Positions 1-7,950 of a stretch of 64,000 nt of DNA are shown piece by piece. The stretch spans positions 1 through 64,000 of the forward strand of contig JAILOV010000053.1 in assembly GCA_024690605.1 (NCBI GenBank), in the 5' to 3' direction. A program made the translations under genes and the position numbers. The notes under the pieces are model-generated. The model made no database searches. It was not told where the DNA came from and was given only the letters and a program-made list of their open reading frames with translations. Positions within the stretch are counted from its first letter, which is position 1. The number at the start of each line of letters is the position of its first letter. Source of the stretch: Lachnospiraceae bacterium. GTDB taxonomy: Bacteria > Bacillota > Clostridia > Lachnospirales > Lachnospiraceae.

Positions 1-1
1 C

Positions 2-41
2 TACAAAGGATGACCTTCAGAAGAAGGCGTCTGGCTGTTAA
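2..41 (+). CDS. Possible 3' tail of a gene entering from the left
   Basis: One frame is open from the window edge and stops at TAA 39-41, ending in TKDDLQKKASGC. A strong terminator starts ten bases later, which fits the end of a transcription unit. Too little is visible to name a family, and an open frame this short can arise by chance. Confidence 0.3.
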   Translation, partial: TKDDLQKKASGC

Positions 42-50
42 GGATAGCAC

Positions 51-111
51 AGAGCCTGCAAAACGGAGTGAACACCTATATTAGGTGATCTGTTTTGCAG
101 GCTCTTTTTTT
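51..111 (+). terminator. Strong rho-independent terminator
   Basis: The 14-base arm 51-64 (AGAGCCTGCAAAAC) pairs perfectly with 92-105. A second hairpin (CACCTA/TAGGTG, 73-78 with 82-87) sits inside the loop. A run of seven T follows at 105-111. It closes whatever unit enters from the left and separates it from the gene at 270. Confidence 0.9.
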
Positions 112-269
112 GTTCCTCCGTTTTGCGGCTCTTCCGAGGAAGTTGGAAGAGGCGTTGTACAGAGAATTTTATTTATAACTCATTTTTCCATATTTACCTC
201 GGAAAAGTTTTTCCGGAGTTCCGGATTAGGGCGAATTGTGCCCCACAACCCAGTAGGAGGTAAAGAAAA

Positions 270-1298
270 ATGAGAAAACAGTTTATTTTTGATCCACAGA
301 AGGAGACAGCAACAGCTTATCTTACAAGGATGTCTCCGGTTCTTGGCGCTTTAAGAAATGATGGCGCTTCTATTGCAAATCCGCAGTTGATTTCATCCGT
401 AGGACTAGAAGAAAAGGTAGAAATCGAGAACGAAGTGTGCAAGGCTTTTGAAAAAACCATCAGCACAGAAACGAGACGTGTTATTAAGATGACACCGGGT
501 AAGCTTGACGATTATGAGGACGATTATAAGAATGAGCTTAGACTTGCAATTCTTAAAGATATCCATAAGTTCAATAATCCTGCTTATTTGAAGGGAAGTC
601 AGACTTTCTCGATAGATGCCTTTGTAAGAGCGCGCGTGCCTGGTGTAACCAAGAAGGTTATCGGTATGAAGCGTGGCCGCAAGGAATATGAGATGAAGCG
701 AGAGAGCCATGTTAAAAAGGTTATGGCAGCCCTTCTTGCTGCAAAGGGTTCAGCTGTGATAACGGTGGATGACATTTGGAGGAATCAGCACTTGGCAAAC
801 GATTCCATGACACTTTCAAAAGACCAGATTTGGGATGTCATGGCAGCAATGGAAGATGCGTCATATCTTGAAGATTTAACAGAGTGTGAAGCAGATTACA
901 AAGAATCTAAGTACGGTTCGGTTGAGCAGCAGGGCATAATTGATGATTTTATGAAGGACATGTCCATTTATCCTGAATATGAGATGTACATTTACTTGCA
1001 GTCGCTTCGGCTTAGATTGGATGAAACCACAAACAAAGAGATAGCCTGCGATAAAAGGCTGATTGACTTATGCAAGGCATCACCGGAAGCAAGGGACAAG
1101 GTGATCTACGAAAGAATTGTCATCGAAAGACCTAAGAGCGGTATTGCTCCAAATTCTGAGTTCGATGAATATGTTTCTACCACTTACATAGAAACCACCT
1201 ACAGGAGAATCGACAGAAATGTGAAAGCTTCTTTTATAAAGAAGAATCTCGAAGAGACAGATATGTTGGCGATTCTTAATCACTTAATTAATATGTAA
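270..1298 (+). CDS. Divergent sigma-70-like protein
   Basis: A 342-residue protein with no sharp family match. Residues about 88-130 resemble sigma-70 region 2: an LAILKDIHKFNNP stretch, then FSIDAFVRARVPGVTKKV, like the FSTYA...R helix of housekeeping sigma factors. Residues about 150-200 could be a region-3-like helical segment. The C-terminal 130 residues show no clear region 4 helix-turn-helix, so promoter recognition is unproven. The start is fixed by AGGAGG at 255-260, ten bases before ATG. A terminator lies on each side, so it is monocistronic. Its base composition is visibly AT-richer than everything after 1590, and together with the broken pilin gene downstream this suggests mobile-element cargo. 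It could instead be a regulator or structural protein of that element. Confidence 0.6.
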   Translation: MRKQFIFDPQKETATAYLTRMSPVLGALRNDGASIANPQLISSVGLEEKVEIENEVCKAFEKTISTETRRVIKMTPGKLDDYEDDYKNELRLAILKDIHKFNNPAYLKGSQTFSIDAFVRARVPGVTKKVIGMKRGRKEYEMKRESHVKKVMAALLAAKGSAVITVDDIWRNQHLANDSMTLSKDQIWDVMAAMEDASYLEDLTECEADYKESKYGSVEQQGIIDDFMKDMSIYPEYEMYIYLQSLRLRLDETTNKEIACDKRLIDLCKASPEARDKVIYERIVIERPKSGIAPNSEFDEYVSTTYIETTYRRIDRNVKASFIKKNLEETDMLAILNHLINM

Positions 1299-1308
1299 TG
1301 GTTTACGA

Positions 1309-1337
1309 AGCCTCGACTTAAACGGTCGGGGCTTTTT
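1309..1337 (+). terminator. Rho-independent terminator of the sigma-like gene
   Basis: AGCCTCGAC (1309-1317) pairs with GTCGGGGCT (1325-1333) with one G-T wobble, and a run of five T ends at 1337. It lies eleven bases after the stop codon. Confidence 0.85.
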
Positions 1338-1340
1338 GAC

Positions 1341-1393
1341 GTCAAAACGACGTCACAATGATAATAAACGTGACGTCAGATTGACGTTTTGAC
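1341..1393. repeat. Imperfect inverted repeat with TGACGTCA-like cores
   Basis: GTCAAAACG (1341-1349) is inverted as CGTTTTGAC (1385-1393), and ACGTCAC (1350-1356) as GTGACGT (1370-1376), with an eight-base insertion on the right side. The ACGTCA core occurs several times in about 55 bases. It lies between a terminator and a broken gene, so it may be a recombinase or regulator binding site at the end of an inserted element. Confidence 0.6.
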
Positions 1394-1466
1394 CCAGTTT
1401 TGAGGACTGTAAACACACTGTGGATACTGCCAAAGGCATTGAATTTACTGGATTCAAGCCACCTCG

Positions 1467-1482
1467 CCACAAATGTTTGTGG
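1467..1482. repeat. 16-base palindrome at the foreign/native DNA junction
   Basis: CCACAAATGTTTGTGG is a perfect inverted repeat (seven-base arms around TG). Pilin homology begins inside it, at about 1475-1480, so it coincides with the inferred insertion breakpoint. That makes it a candidate attachment-site core. The other end of the element is outside the window, so no direct repeat can be checked. Confidence 0.4.
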
Positions 1483-1589
1483 TGCTGATCGGTCTGGTGA
1501 TCGTTTTCAAAGAGCAGATCAGCGGGATCGTCGAGAGTGTGTTCGAGACGATCAATAATGAAAAGGACGCGGTCACAGGTGGTTACTAA
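1473..1589 (+). pseudogene. Flp-type (type IVb) pilin, N-terminus lost
   Basis: The frame ending at TAA 1587-1589 encodes FVVLIGLVIVFKEQISG followed by a short polar tail. This is the characteristic C-terminal half of the small Flp1-like pilins of clostridial Tad loci. The expected leader with the prepilin cleavage site and the conserved Glu is absent. Upstream the frame reads unrelated residues and meets a stop at 1440-1442. ATG 1473 has no ribosome binding site. The stop abuts the ATG of the next tad gene, as expected for the native operon. The loss is best explained by insertion of the AT-rich DNA to the left. It could also be the retained right end of a gene whose left half lies beyond the element. 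Confidence 0.65.
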
Positions 1590-3017
1590 ATGAGAAAAGG
1601 ATCCTTGACGGTATTTTTGTCTCTGACGATCGCGATCATGCTGTCGCTTATCCTGGCACTTTTGCAGAATGCACGGATCGGTGCGGTCAGGATGAAGACG
1701 GAGTGTGCGACGGATATCTCGATGAATTCCGTGCTGGCGGAATACAACCGTGCGCTGTATGAACAGTATGATCTGCTTTTGACGGATCTCTCTTATCAGA
1801 CGGATTCCCCGTCTGTCGCCAACGCAGAGGAGCATCTTCGCTATTTTCTGCAGGGAAATTTTGACAGATCCGTGATCGGCAGGCTGACCGGAACAAGAAC
1901 CATGACCGCGACGGAGTGTGAGGATGTCACGATCTCCGCATATTCCGTGGCAACGGACAACGGAGGAGCCGTTCTGAGAAGGCAGATCCTTGCCTATATG
2001 GAGGGAGAGCCGGTGATGGACGCGATCGCGGAAGCGGGAGCCAATCTCGGTGTTCTTTCATCGCACGGCTTTGACACACGAGATGTCGAGGCCGAAGCGG
2101 CGGAGAACCGGGCGCAGCTGGAGGCGATCGAGATACCGACGCAGATCGATGAGGAGGGCAATGAATATCAGCCGATCCTGGACAATCCTGCGGATGCGGT
2201 CGAATCACAGAAGGGGGTCGGGATCGTCAATCTGGCGGTCCCCGATCCGTCCTCCATTTCCACGGTTTCCGTTGATCTGAGCCGGTATGTGTCCCATCGC
2301 GAGAAAAACCGCGGAACGGGCCTGGATGAGGAGGAATCCCTGAGTGTCATCGACCGCATGCTGATCAATCAGTATATGGTTGAAAAGACCGGCTGTTTCA
2401 CGAGACCGAAAGAGGGGTCGTTACTGAAATATCAGCTGGAATATCTCATCGCCGGTCAGAACAGTGATTTTGAAAACCTGGAAAGCTGTGCACGGGCCAT
2501 CATGTTCTGGCGGGAAGCCACGAACCTTGTCTGTCTTCTTTCGGACAACAGCAAGGTTGCCATGGTGGAAGCGCTGGCGGGCGTTCTATCCGCGCTGGTC
2601 TTTGTGCCGGAATTACAGGAACCGCTGAAATGGTCAATGATCTTTGCGTGGTCCTTTGCCGAATCGGTCAGCGATATGCGGATCCTCTATGAGGGCGGGC
2701 GGGTTCCGCTCGTCAAGACGCAGGATACCTGGCGTCTGTCTTTCACGAACCTCGCCTTTTTCAGGGATCATCTGGGCGGCGGCGGAGACAGCGGACTGGA
2801 ATACGCGGATTATCTGCGCATGCTCCTGCTCCTGCAGGGGATGGACGAAAAAACCGACCGGCTGGCGGATCTGATGGAGATGGATGTGCGGCAGACGCCG
2901 GGCAACGCGAATTTTATGCTGGATTGGTGCATGGATGTTTTTCAGGCCGAGATGCTGATCACCAGTCGCGTGGGATTTTCCATGAGGATCGTGAGAATCT
3001 ATGGATATGAGAAGTAG
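1590..3017 (+). CDS. DUF5702-type Tad-locus membrane protein
   Basis: A 475-residue protein with an N-terminal membrane helix (about residues 5-25) directly after a short basic start (MRKGS), the layout of TadE/TadG-like pseudopilins. SLTVFLSLTIAIMLSLILAL followed by polar helices is typical of the DUF5702 proteins of clostridial Tad clusters. The large remainder is probably extracytoplasmic. A second hydrophobic stretch occurs around residues 325-350. The ATG overlaps the A of the pilin-remnant stop, and the next gene begins inside its last 17 bases, so translation is coupled. Presumed role: a minor or accessory subunit of the Tad pilus. With the pilin gene upstream broken, this unit may have lost its native promoter. 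Confidence 0.75.
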   Translation: MRKGSLTVFLSLTIAIMLSLILALLQNARIGAVRMKTECATDISMNSVLAEYNRALYEQYDLLLTDLSYQTDSPSVANAEEHLRYFLQGNFDRSVIGRLTGTRTMTATECEDVTISAYSVATDNGGAVLRRQILAYMEGEPVMDAIAEAGANLGVLSSHGFDTRDVEAEAAENRAQLEAIEIPTQIDEEGNEYQPILDNPADAVESQKGVGIVNLAVPDPSSISTVSVDLSRYVSHREKNRGTGLDEEESLSVIDRMLINQYMVEKTGCFTRPKEGSLLKYQLEYLIAGQNSDFENLESCARAIMFWREATNLVCLLSDNSKVAMVEALAGVLSALVFVPELQEPLKWSMIFAWSFAESVSDMRILYEGGRVPLVKTQDTWRLSFTNLAFFRDHLGGGGDSGLEYADYLRMLLLLQGMDEKTDRLADLMEMDVRQTPGNANFMLDWCMDVFQAEMLITSRVGFSMRIVRIYGYEK

Positions 3018-4032
3018 AAACGAAGAAAGGCGGAAACGGCGGCAGACAGGGACGGGTCTTCTGTCCGGACAGACAAACAGGAAGAAGCCGCTCCGGGCAC
3101 ATGATCGGGCTGCGGCAGAAGGGGCGTCCCTGTGTGCTGCCGTTAAGAGTGTTTTGATGCGGGCGGAAAAACCATTTGCGAGAGCCCGCAGAGGAAGTGT
3201 GACCGTCGAGGCGTCGATCGCGCTTCCGCTGTATCTGTTCTTTTTTGTCAACATCCTTACGGCGTTCGATATCCTGCGGATCCAGGATGATCTGACCGCG
3301 GCGCTTCATCAGACCGGGAATCACATCGCTTTTCACGCTTTTGACATGAAATATGCCGATGAAGCGATCGACTATCTTACCGGGACGGAGGCGGGAGATG
3401 CGACGGGGAGCGTGTTTGCCGAGGTCGGGACAACAATTTATTCGGCCTTCTATGTCAAAGACCGTGTCGTGGATTATCTGGGGAGTGAATATCTTGCGCA
3501 CAGTCCGGTGGAAGACGGTGAGGACGGAATCAGCTTCCTGCGTTCGCGGATCATGCTGCAGGGAGATGAGATCGATCTGGTCGCTTCCTACCGGGTCCAA
3601 CCATTTTTTCCGGGACTGATCGCCTTTCGCGACTATCCGGCGGAAGCCAGATATTTCGGCCATGCCTGGACGGGGTATGAACCCGGAGGTGCCGGGACCT
3701 CACAGGAGACAGAGGAGGATCCGATCGTCTACATCACGGAAACGGGGACGGTTTATCACCGGAATCTGAACTGCACGCATCTGAAGCACGCGGTGCGGTC
3801 CGTTTCCGTAGCCGAGGCACTGGAGGCGGAGAACAGGAGCGGGGAACGCTATACGCCCTGTGAGATCTGCGGCGGATACACCAACGGACAGGGAACCGCG
3901 TATATCGCAGAGGGAGGGGACCGGATCCACAGTACGGTCAATTGCCCCGGTCTGAAGAGGACAATTTATTATGTACATCTCTCGGAAGTCGACGGTCGGC
4001 CGCCGTGCTCTCTGTGCGGGATGGGCAACTGA
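3001..4032 (+). CDS. TadE-like pseudopilin with two C-terminal Cys-pair repeats
   Basis: A 343-residue protein. Residues 1-62 are very basic and cytoplasmic. SVTVEASIALPLYLF (66-80) and the following hydrophobic stretch form the TadE-type signal-anchor. Residues 95-225 are the extracytoplasmic body. The C-terminus carries two copies of a Y/IH-x4-C-x2-L ... PC-x2-C unit: YHRNLNC 252-258 with PCEIC 286-290, and IHSTVNC 309-315 with PCSLC 335-339. The spacing suggests small metal-binding or disulfide modules. The start overlaps the preceding gene by 17 bases, and the prepilin peptidase follows after 17 bases. TadE membership is well supported; the function of the repeats is unknown. Confidence 0.75.
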   Translation: MDMRSRNEERRKRRQTGTGLLSGQTNRKKPLRAHDRAAAEGASLCAAVKSVLMRAEKPFARARRGSVTVEASIALPLYLFFFVNILTAFDILRIQDDLTAALHQTGNHIAFHAFDMKYADEAIDYLTGTEAGDATGSVFAEVGTTIYSAFYVKDRVVDYLGSEYLAHSPVEDGEDGISFLRSRIMLQGDEIDLVASYRVQPFFPGLIAFRDYPAEARYFGHAWTGYEPGGAGTSQETEEDPIVYITETGTVYHRNLNCTHLKHAVRSVSVAEALEAENRSGERYTPCEICGGYTNGQGTAYIAEGGDRIHSTVNCPGLKRTIYYVHLSEVDGRPPCSLCGMGN

Positions 4033-4049
4033 TCGGAAGGAGGAAAGAT

Positions 4050-4490
4050 ATGCTGATCATGACGGCAGCGACCGGCCTGATGCTTGTGACATCGATCCGG
4101 GATATCAGAAAACGGGAGATCGCGCGGTGGATGTTTGCCGCGGCAGGCGTTCTGTCAACGGCAGCAGTGATCATCGAAATTGCCGGATCGGCGGACACCG
4201 GATTGACAGCCGGCAGGACGATCCTGTCTTTGTTACCCGGAATAATACTTCTTGCGCTCGGGTTTCTTTCGAAGGGCGGGATCGGATACGGAGACGGGAT
4301 CTTTGCGCTGCTTCTGGGTCCGGTCTTTGGATTGGAGAGGATGGCGACCGGGATCTGTCTGGCATTTTTTCTGAGTGCCGTTTTCTCCGTGATCCTTCTG
4401 GTGCGAAAACGGGTCGGGCGGGACAGCAGCCTGCCGTTTATTCCTTTTTTTGCCGCTGCTATGGGGGTGATGCTCTGTGTGTTTCGATAA
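4050..4490 (+). CDS. A24-family prepilin peptidase (TadV/CpaA-like)
   Basis: An aspartic membrane protease that cleaves the leader of Flp prepilins. The start chosen is ATG 4050, preceded by GGAAGGAGG at 4035-4043, giving 146 residues, the short form typical of TadV/CpaA. Several membrane helices are evident. The two catalytic aspartates can be placed: one in SIRDIRKREI after the first helix, and one in the GIGYGDG motif. It lies between two TadE-like genes. The natural substrate upstream is truncated, but the TadE-like proteins are also processed by this class of enzyme. Confidence 0.85.
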   Translation: MLIMTAATGLMLVTSIRDIRKREIARWMFAAAGVLSTAAVIIEIAGSADTGLTAGRTILSLLPGIILLALGFLSKGGIGYGDGIFALLLGPVFGLERMATGICLAFFLSAVFSVILLVRKRVGRDSSLPFIPFFAAAMGVMLCVFR

Positions 4491-4980
4491 ATGGAAAGGA
4501 CGGAACGGTCATCCTCTCCGATCGGCATATTTTACGGTGGAGATGTCTCTGGTTTTTCCGATCGTGCTGTTTGTCATGGTGCTGCTGATCCATTTTCTGT
4601 TTTATCTGTACGGAAGATGCATTCTGTCACAGGATGTTTATCTCCTTGCTTTCCGCACCAGCATGCTGAACGAAGAAGAAGCGGGAACCGACAGAAAAGC
4701 CTATCTGCAGGGGATCGCGGATGCACAGTTCGGAAGGAAATACTTTGGCAACCGGCGGCCGGTTCTCGATCTGGAAGTGACGGCGGACGAGGTTCATCTG
4801 CACGCAGAGACGGAGGCATCGCACAGGGCGATGAACTGGATGGATCTCATGCCTGTCGGATCCTGGGTACACGGTGCCGGCGCGCGTGCGGAGATCGTCG
4901 ACCCGGCGGCGCGGATCCGGAGGATCGACCGGATCGGGGATGTCGCCAGAGGTGTTTATGAATCGATCAGTAACAGGTGA
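4477..4980 (+). CDS. TadE-like minor pilin
   Basis: A 167-residue protein starting at GTG 4477, inside the last 14 bases of the peptidase gene, with GGGGGTG at 4463-4469. It has a short basic N-terminus, then YFTVEMSLVFPIVLFVMVLL, the TadE signature of a conserved Glu five residues into the membrane helix. The rest is a small soluble extracytoplasmic domain. Overlap with the upstream gene indicates translational coupling. Probable role: accessory subunit or assembly factor of the Tad pilus. Confidence 0.75.
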   Translation: MCFDKWKGRNGHPLRSAYFTVEMSLVFPIVLFVMVLLIHFLFYLYGRCILSQDVYLLAFRTSMLNEEEAGTDRKAYLQGIADAQFGRKYFGNRRPVLDLEVTADEVHLHAETEASHRAMNWMDLMPVGSWVHGAGARAEIVDPAARIRRIDRIGDVARGVYESISNR

Positions 4981-4990
4981 GGGGGTAAGA

Positions 4991-6352
4991 ATGGAGATCA
5001 GATTTGACCGTGATCTGCGGCACAACTACATGGTGCTTTGCGGATTGCAAACAACAGAGGACTACAGACTTCGGATGCTTGCCGAAAACTGTCCCGAAGG
5101 ACTTTTGAAATGCAGCCTGCGCAATATCAACGGGACAGGATTTCTCTACTATGAGATCGATTCGAAGCAGCCGCTGAGAAACCGATATACGGGCGGCAGC
5201 ATGCGGGCGGAGGATCTGCGACGACTTCTGCAGGCGATCGACCGGCTGCGGGAGACGCTTGAGGATTACCTCCTGGATGCGGAGCATGTGTTGTTTTCGG
5301 CAGACTGCGTCTACACGGACATGCGTAGAGGGGATTTCTATTTTGTATACTGTCCGTTCTCCGAAGGGGACGCATCTCCCGGATCCGCCGGATTTTCTAC
5401 ATTTGCGGAAGAGCTGCTCTCCTTTCTGGATCCCGGGGATGAGGAAGCGGCACGGATCGCCTATGAGCTTTGTGAGATGGCCGGAGGAGGAGAAATGCTG
5501 CTTTCGGACATGATCCGCGTGGTTCTTACGGAGACGGATCCCAAGGAAGAGGAACCCGACCCGTTTTTTCATCCCCGGGCGGCGAGAACGGAGGTAACGG
5601 AGGAGACAGTGAGCGGGATAGCGGAGCAGGCGGAAGAGACACCTGCGGATTCGGCGGAAAAGCGGCGTGAGGTCTGGCCATGGGTGCTGGCAGTTCTCTT
5701 TGTCACGGTCTTCGCAGCCAATCTGATCATCCGCAGACGGTTCTGGCTAAATGAGAGAGAGAATCTCCTCTCGCTGGCGACGGCGATCCTCAGCGCGCTA
5801 ATGACGCTGGTTAGCCTTGTGCTCGGAATACGGGGAGAATCGCGAGCTTCAAAGAAAGCGGATGCGGATCTGCCCGCATCGGAAGACGGCTGGATGCGAA
5901 CGCAGTGGGAGGAAGCGGAACTCTTCGGAGAGACGGCACCGAAGGGCGGCGGAGGAACCGGTCGCACGGAGCGAAAGAAGCGGGTGCCGGAGGAGGCATT
6001 CTCCGCGGATGAGGACGAGGAGACCACCGTGCTGGGAGAGGAGGATTGCTTGTGCACACGAAAACTCTACGGGCGCAGCGGCAGGGAAACGATCAACATC
6101 TCTCTGGAACATCTGCCGCTCACGGTCGGCAAACTCTCCGGCTGTGCGGATTTTGTTATCAGGGATCCCTCGATCAGCAGGATGCACACCCGGTTTCTGG
6201 GGGATCCCGCTTCGGATTCGGTGCAGATGAAGGATCTGAACTCAACGAACGGCACCTTTTTAAACGGCAGAAGGCTTCGCCCCAACGAAAGTGTGTCGAT
6301 CCGCCCCGGGGATGAGATCGGGATCGGTCGTCTCCTGTTCGAGATGCGTTAA
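4991..6352 (+). CDS. Membrane FHA-domain protein (DUF6382 + 2 TM + FHA)
   Basis: A 453-residue protein. The start is ATG 4991, preceded by a GAGGGGG stretch; a longer frame upstream lacks a ribosome binding site. Residues 1-170 match the DUF6382 type of domain found with clostridial Tad and secretion genes. Two membrane helices follow at about 230-290, then an acidic linker. The C-terminal 90 residues are a forkhead-associated domain with the usual signatures: RDPSISRMH (phosphothreonine-binding Arg and Ser) and LNSTNGTFLNG. FHA domains read Ser/Thr phosphorylation, so this is probably the regulatory link between a Hanks-type kinase and pilus assembly. No kinase gene lies nearby. Confidence 0.8.
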   Translation: MEIRFDRDLRHNYMVLCGLQTTEDYRLRMLAENCPEGLLKCSLRNINGTGFLYYEIDSKQPLRNRYTGGSMRAEDLRRLLQAIDRLRETLEDYLLDAEHVLFSADCVYTDMRRGDFYFVYCPFSEGDASPGSAGFSTFAEELLSFLDPGDEEAARIAYELCEMAGGGEMLLSDMIRVVLTETDPKEEEPDPFFHPRAARTEVTEETVSGIAEQAEETPADSAEKRREVWPWVLAVLFVTVFAANLIIRRRFWLNERENLLSLATAILSALMTLVSLVLGIRGESRASKKADADLPASEDGWMRTQWEEAELFGETAPKGGGGTGRTERKKRVPEEAFSADEDEETTVLGEEDCLCTRKLYGRSGRETINISLEHLPLTVGKLSGCADFVIRDPSISRMHTRFLGDPASDSVQMKDLNSTNGTFLNGRRLRPNESVSIRPGDEIGIGRLLFEMR

Positions 6353-6379
6353 AAGAGCATTTCGCGCCTTTGGAATTCG

Positions 6380-6388
6380 TGGTATAAT
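6380..6388 (+). promoter_or_regulatory. Extended -10 promoter
   Basis: TGGTATAAT is a perfect -10 box preceded by TGn; no good -35 is visible. It lies 44 bases before the GTG start at 6432 and after the last Tad gene. Confidence 0.6.
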
Positions 6389-6431
6389 CATACGATAGAT
6401 CACGAGAATAGCGTCATCAACGGAGGCGGAA

Positions 6432-7439
6432 GTGAAGATCAATATCTATTACGGCGGCAGGGGCATGATCGATGATCCGACACTCAGCGTGCTGTCCATG
6501 ATCACCGGCGTGCTCAAGGAGCTGAATGTCCAGGTGGAGCAGTTCAATCTCTATGAGGACAGAAATAACATCACGGCATTGCCGGGAACCCTGAAGGAGG
6601 CGGACGGGATCATCCTCGCCAGCACGGTGGAGTGGTACGGTATCGGCGGCTATCTGATGCAGTTTCTCGATGCTTGCTGGCTCTACGGTGACAAGGAAAA
6701 GATCAGCGAGCTCTATATGGCGCCGGTGGTCATGTCGACGACCTATGGCGAGCGCGAAGGCAAGATGACGCTGGAGAGCGCCTGGGAGATCCTCGGTGGT
6801 CTCGTCTGCGGCGGCATGTGCGGCTATATCGCCGACACCTCCGTTCTGGAGAGCAGCACCGAATACCGGAAACTGATCGAGAAGAGGACCGAGAACATCT
6901 ACCGCACGATCAGCCAGAAATTCTCCTGCCTGCCGGCGAGCAACCAGGCGGTGAAGCAGAAGATCTCGATCCCGCGCAGCGCGGATCTGACACCGCAGGA
7001 GTCCGAGCAGCTGGCGCACTATGTCTCCGATGATCACTATGTCCGGACACAGAAGGAGGACATCCGGGAGCTGACGGATCTCTTCCGCGGCATGATGGAC
7101 AAGGATCAGCGATCCGATGAGCCGGATGAGCTGCTCTCGCAGTTCAAGAGCAGATTCCGTCCCGTTCCGGGTGTCAGGGCAAAATATCGCATCGTTGTGA
7201 CGGACAACCCCCAGACCAGTCCGGTGCTCATTTCCGTTGAGGGTGCCAAATGCGAGTGCACCAATGACGCCGACACGCCGTGCGATGCGACCTTGTCTCT
7301 CACCGCGGACCGGCTGAAGGAGATCATGGGTGGGCGCGTGACGTTCCAGCGTTCCTTTATGGAGGGAAGCGTCAAGATGAAGGGCGACTTCACGCTGTTG
7401 CGCAATCTGGATCAGATCTTCACCTTTATGGAACAGTAA
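6432..7439 (+). CDS. Flavodoxin-like protein fused to an SCP2-type domain
   Basis: A 335-residue protein starting at GTG 6432 with GGAGG upstream. Residues 1-180 have the alternating strand/helix pattern of flavodoxin or NADPH-dependent FMN reductase proteins: MKINIYYGG at the start, GIILASTVEWYGIGG for the flavin loop, and VVMSTTYGE. Residues about 235-335 resemble an SCP2 sterol-carrier domain (LSLTADRLKEIMGGRVTFQ ... GSVKMKGDF), which binds hydrophobic ligands. The fusion suggests flavin-dependent chemistry on a lipid-like or hydrophobic substrate, but the substrate is not known. The HIT gene follows after 18 bases and is probably co-transcribed. Confidence 0.65.
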   Translation: MKINIYYGGRGMIDDPTLSVLSMITGVLKELNVQVEQFNLYEDRNNITALPGTLKEADGIILASTVEWYGIGGYLMQFLDACWLYGDKEKISELYMAPVVMSTTYGEREGKMTLESAWEILGGLVCGGMCGYIADTSVLESSTEYRKLIEKRTENIYRTISQKFSCLPASNQAVKQKISIPRSADLTPQESEQLAHYVSDDHYVRTQKEDIRELTDLFRGMMDKDQRSDEPDELLSQFKSRFRPVPGVRAKYRIVVTDNPQTSPVLISVEGAKCECTNDADTPCDATLSLTADRLKEIMGGRVTFQRSFMEGSVKMKGDFTLLRNLDQIFTFMEQ

Positions 7440-7457
7440 ACAAAGGGAGAGCGGACA

Positions 7458-7871
7458 ATGAAAAAGGAAGATTGTATTTTCTGTAAGATAGCGAACGGAG
7501 AGATCCCCACCAACACGGTCTATGAGGACGACCGCTTCCGCGCGATCCTCGATAACGGACCGGCGACGAAGGGTCACACCCTGATCCTGCCGAAGGAGCA
7601 CTATGCGGATCTTTATGAACTCCCGGAAGATACGGCCGGTGCCGCGATCGCGCTGGCTAAAAAGCTTGCCGCACGAATGCGGGAGAAGCTTCACTGTGAC
7701 GGCGTCAATCTGGTGCAGAACAACGGCGCGGCGGCCGGTCAGACGGTGCTGCATTTCCATCTCCATGTGATCCCGCGCTACGAGGATGACGGACAGAAGA
7801 TCCTGTGGGATCCGACAAAGCCCTCCGATGAGGAATTAAAGGCGGTTTGCGGGGAGCTGGCAGGCGAATAA
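7458..7871 (+). CDS. HIT-family nucleotide hydrolase
   Basis: A 137-residue histidine-triad protein of the Hint/HinT class, which hydrolyses nucleoside phosphoramidates and similar adducts. The catalytic triad motif HFHLHVIPR is near residue 100, and the N-terminal CIFCKI carries the Cys pair that binds zinc in many Hint proteins. Length and order of motifs match the full family. AGGGAG precedes the ATG. It appears to share a transcript with the flavodoxin-like gene. Confidence 0.9.
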   Translation: MKKEDCIFCKIANGEIPTNTVYEDDRFRAILDNGPATKGHTLILPKEHYADLYELPEDTAGAAIALAKKLAARMREKLHCDGVNLVQNNGAAAGQTVLHFHLHVIPRYEDDGQKILWDPTKPSDEELKAVCGELAGE

Positions 7872-7874
7872 CGC

Positions 7875-7903
7875 TTGCACCGGTGCGAAAACTGTGATAG
7901 ATT
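7875..7903 (+). promoter_or_regulatory. Promoter of the Glu-rich protein gene
   Basis: TTGCAC (7875-7880), 17-base spacer, TAGATT (7898-7903), with TG at the extended -10 position inside TGTGATA. The ATG at 7951 follows. Confidence 0.6.
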
Positions 7904-7950
7904 AAAGATGGAGTAACGGCTGTTTTCCGACGGGAAGGGAGGTGTTCCCT

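Noticed and set aside
85-273. Short frame of 62 codons before the sigma-like gene
   Set aside because: It begins inside the terminator stem, has no ribosome site, and its composition is not protein-like.
6417-7766. 449-codon minus-strand frame
   Set aside because: Antisense shadow of the flavodoxin-like and HIT genes, with no recognisable motifs.
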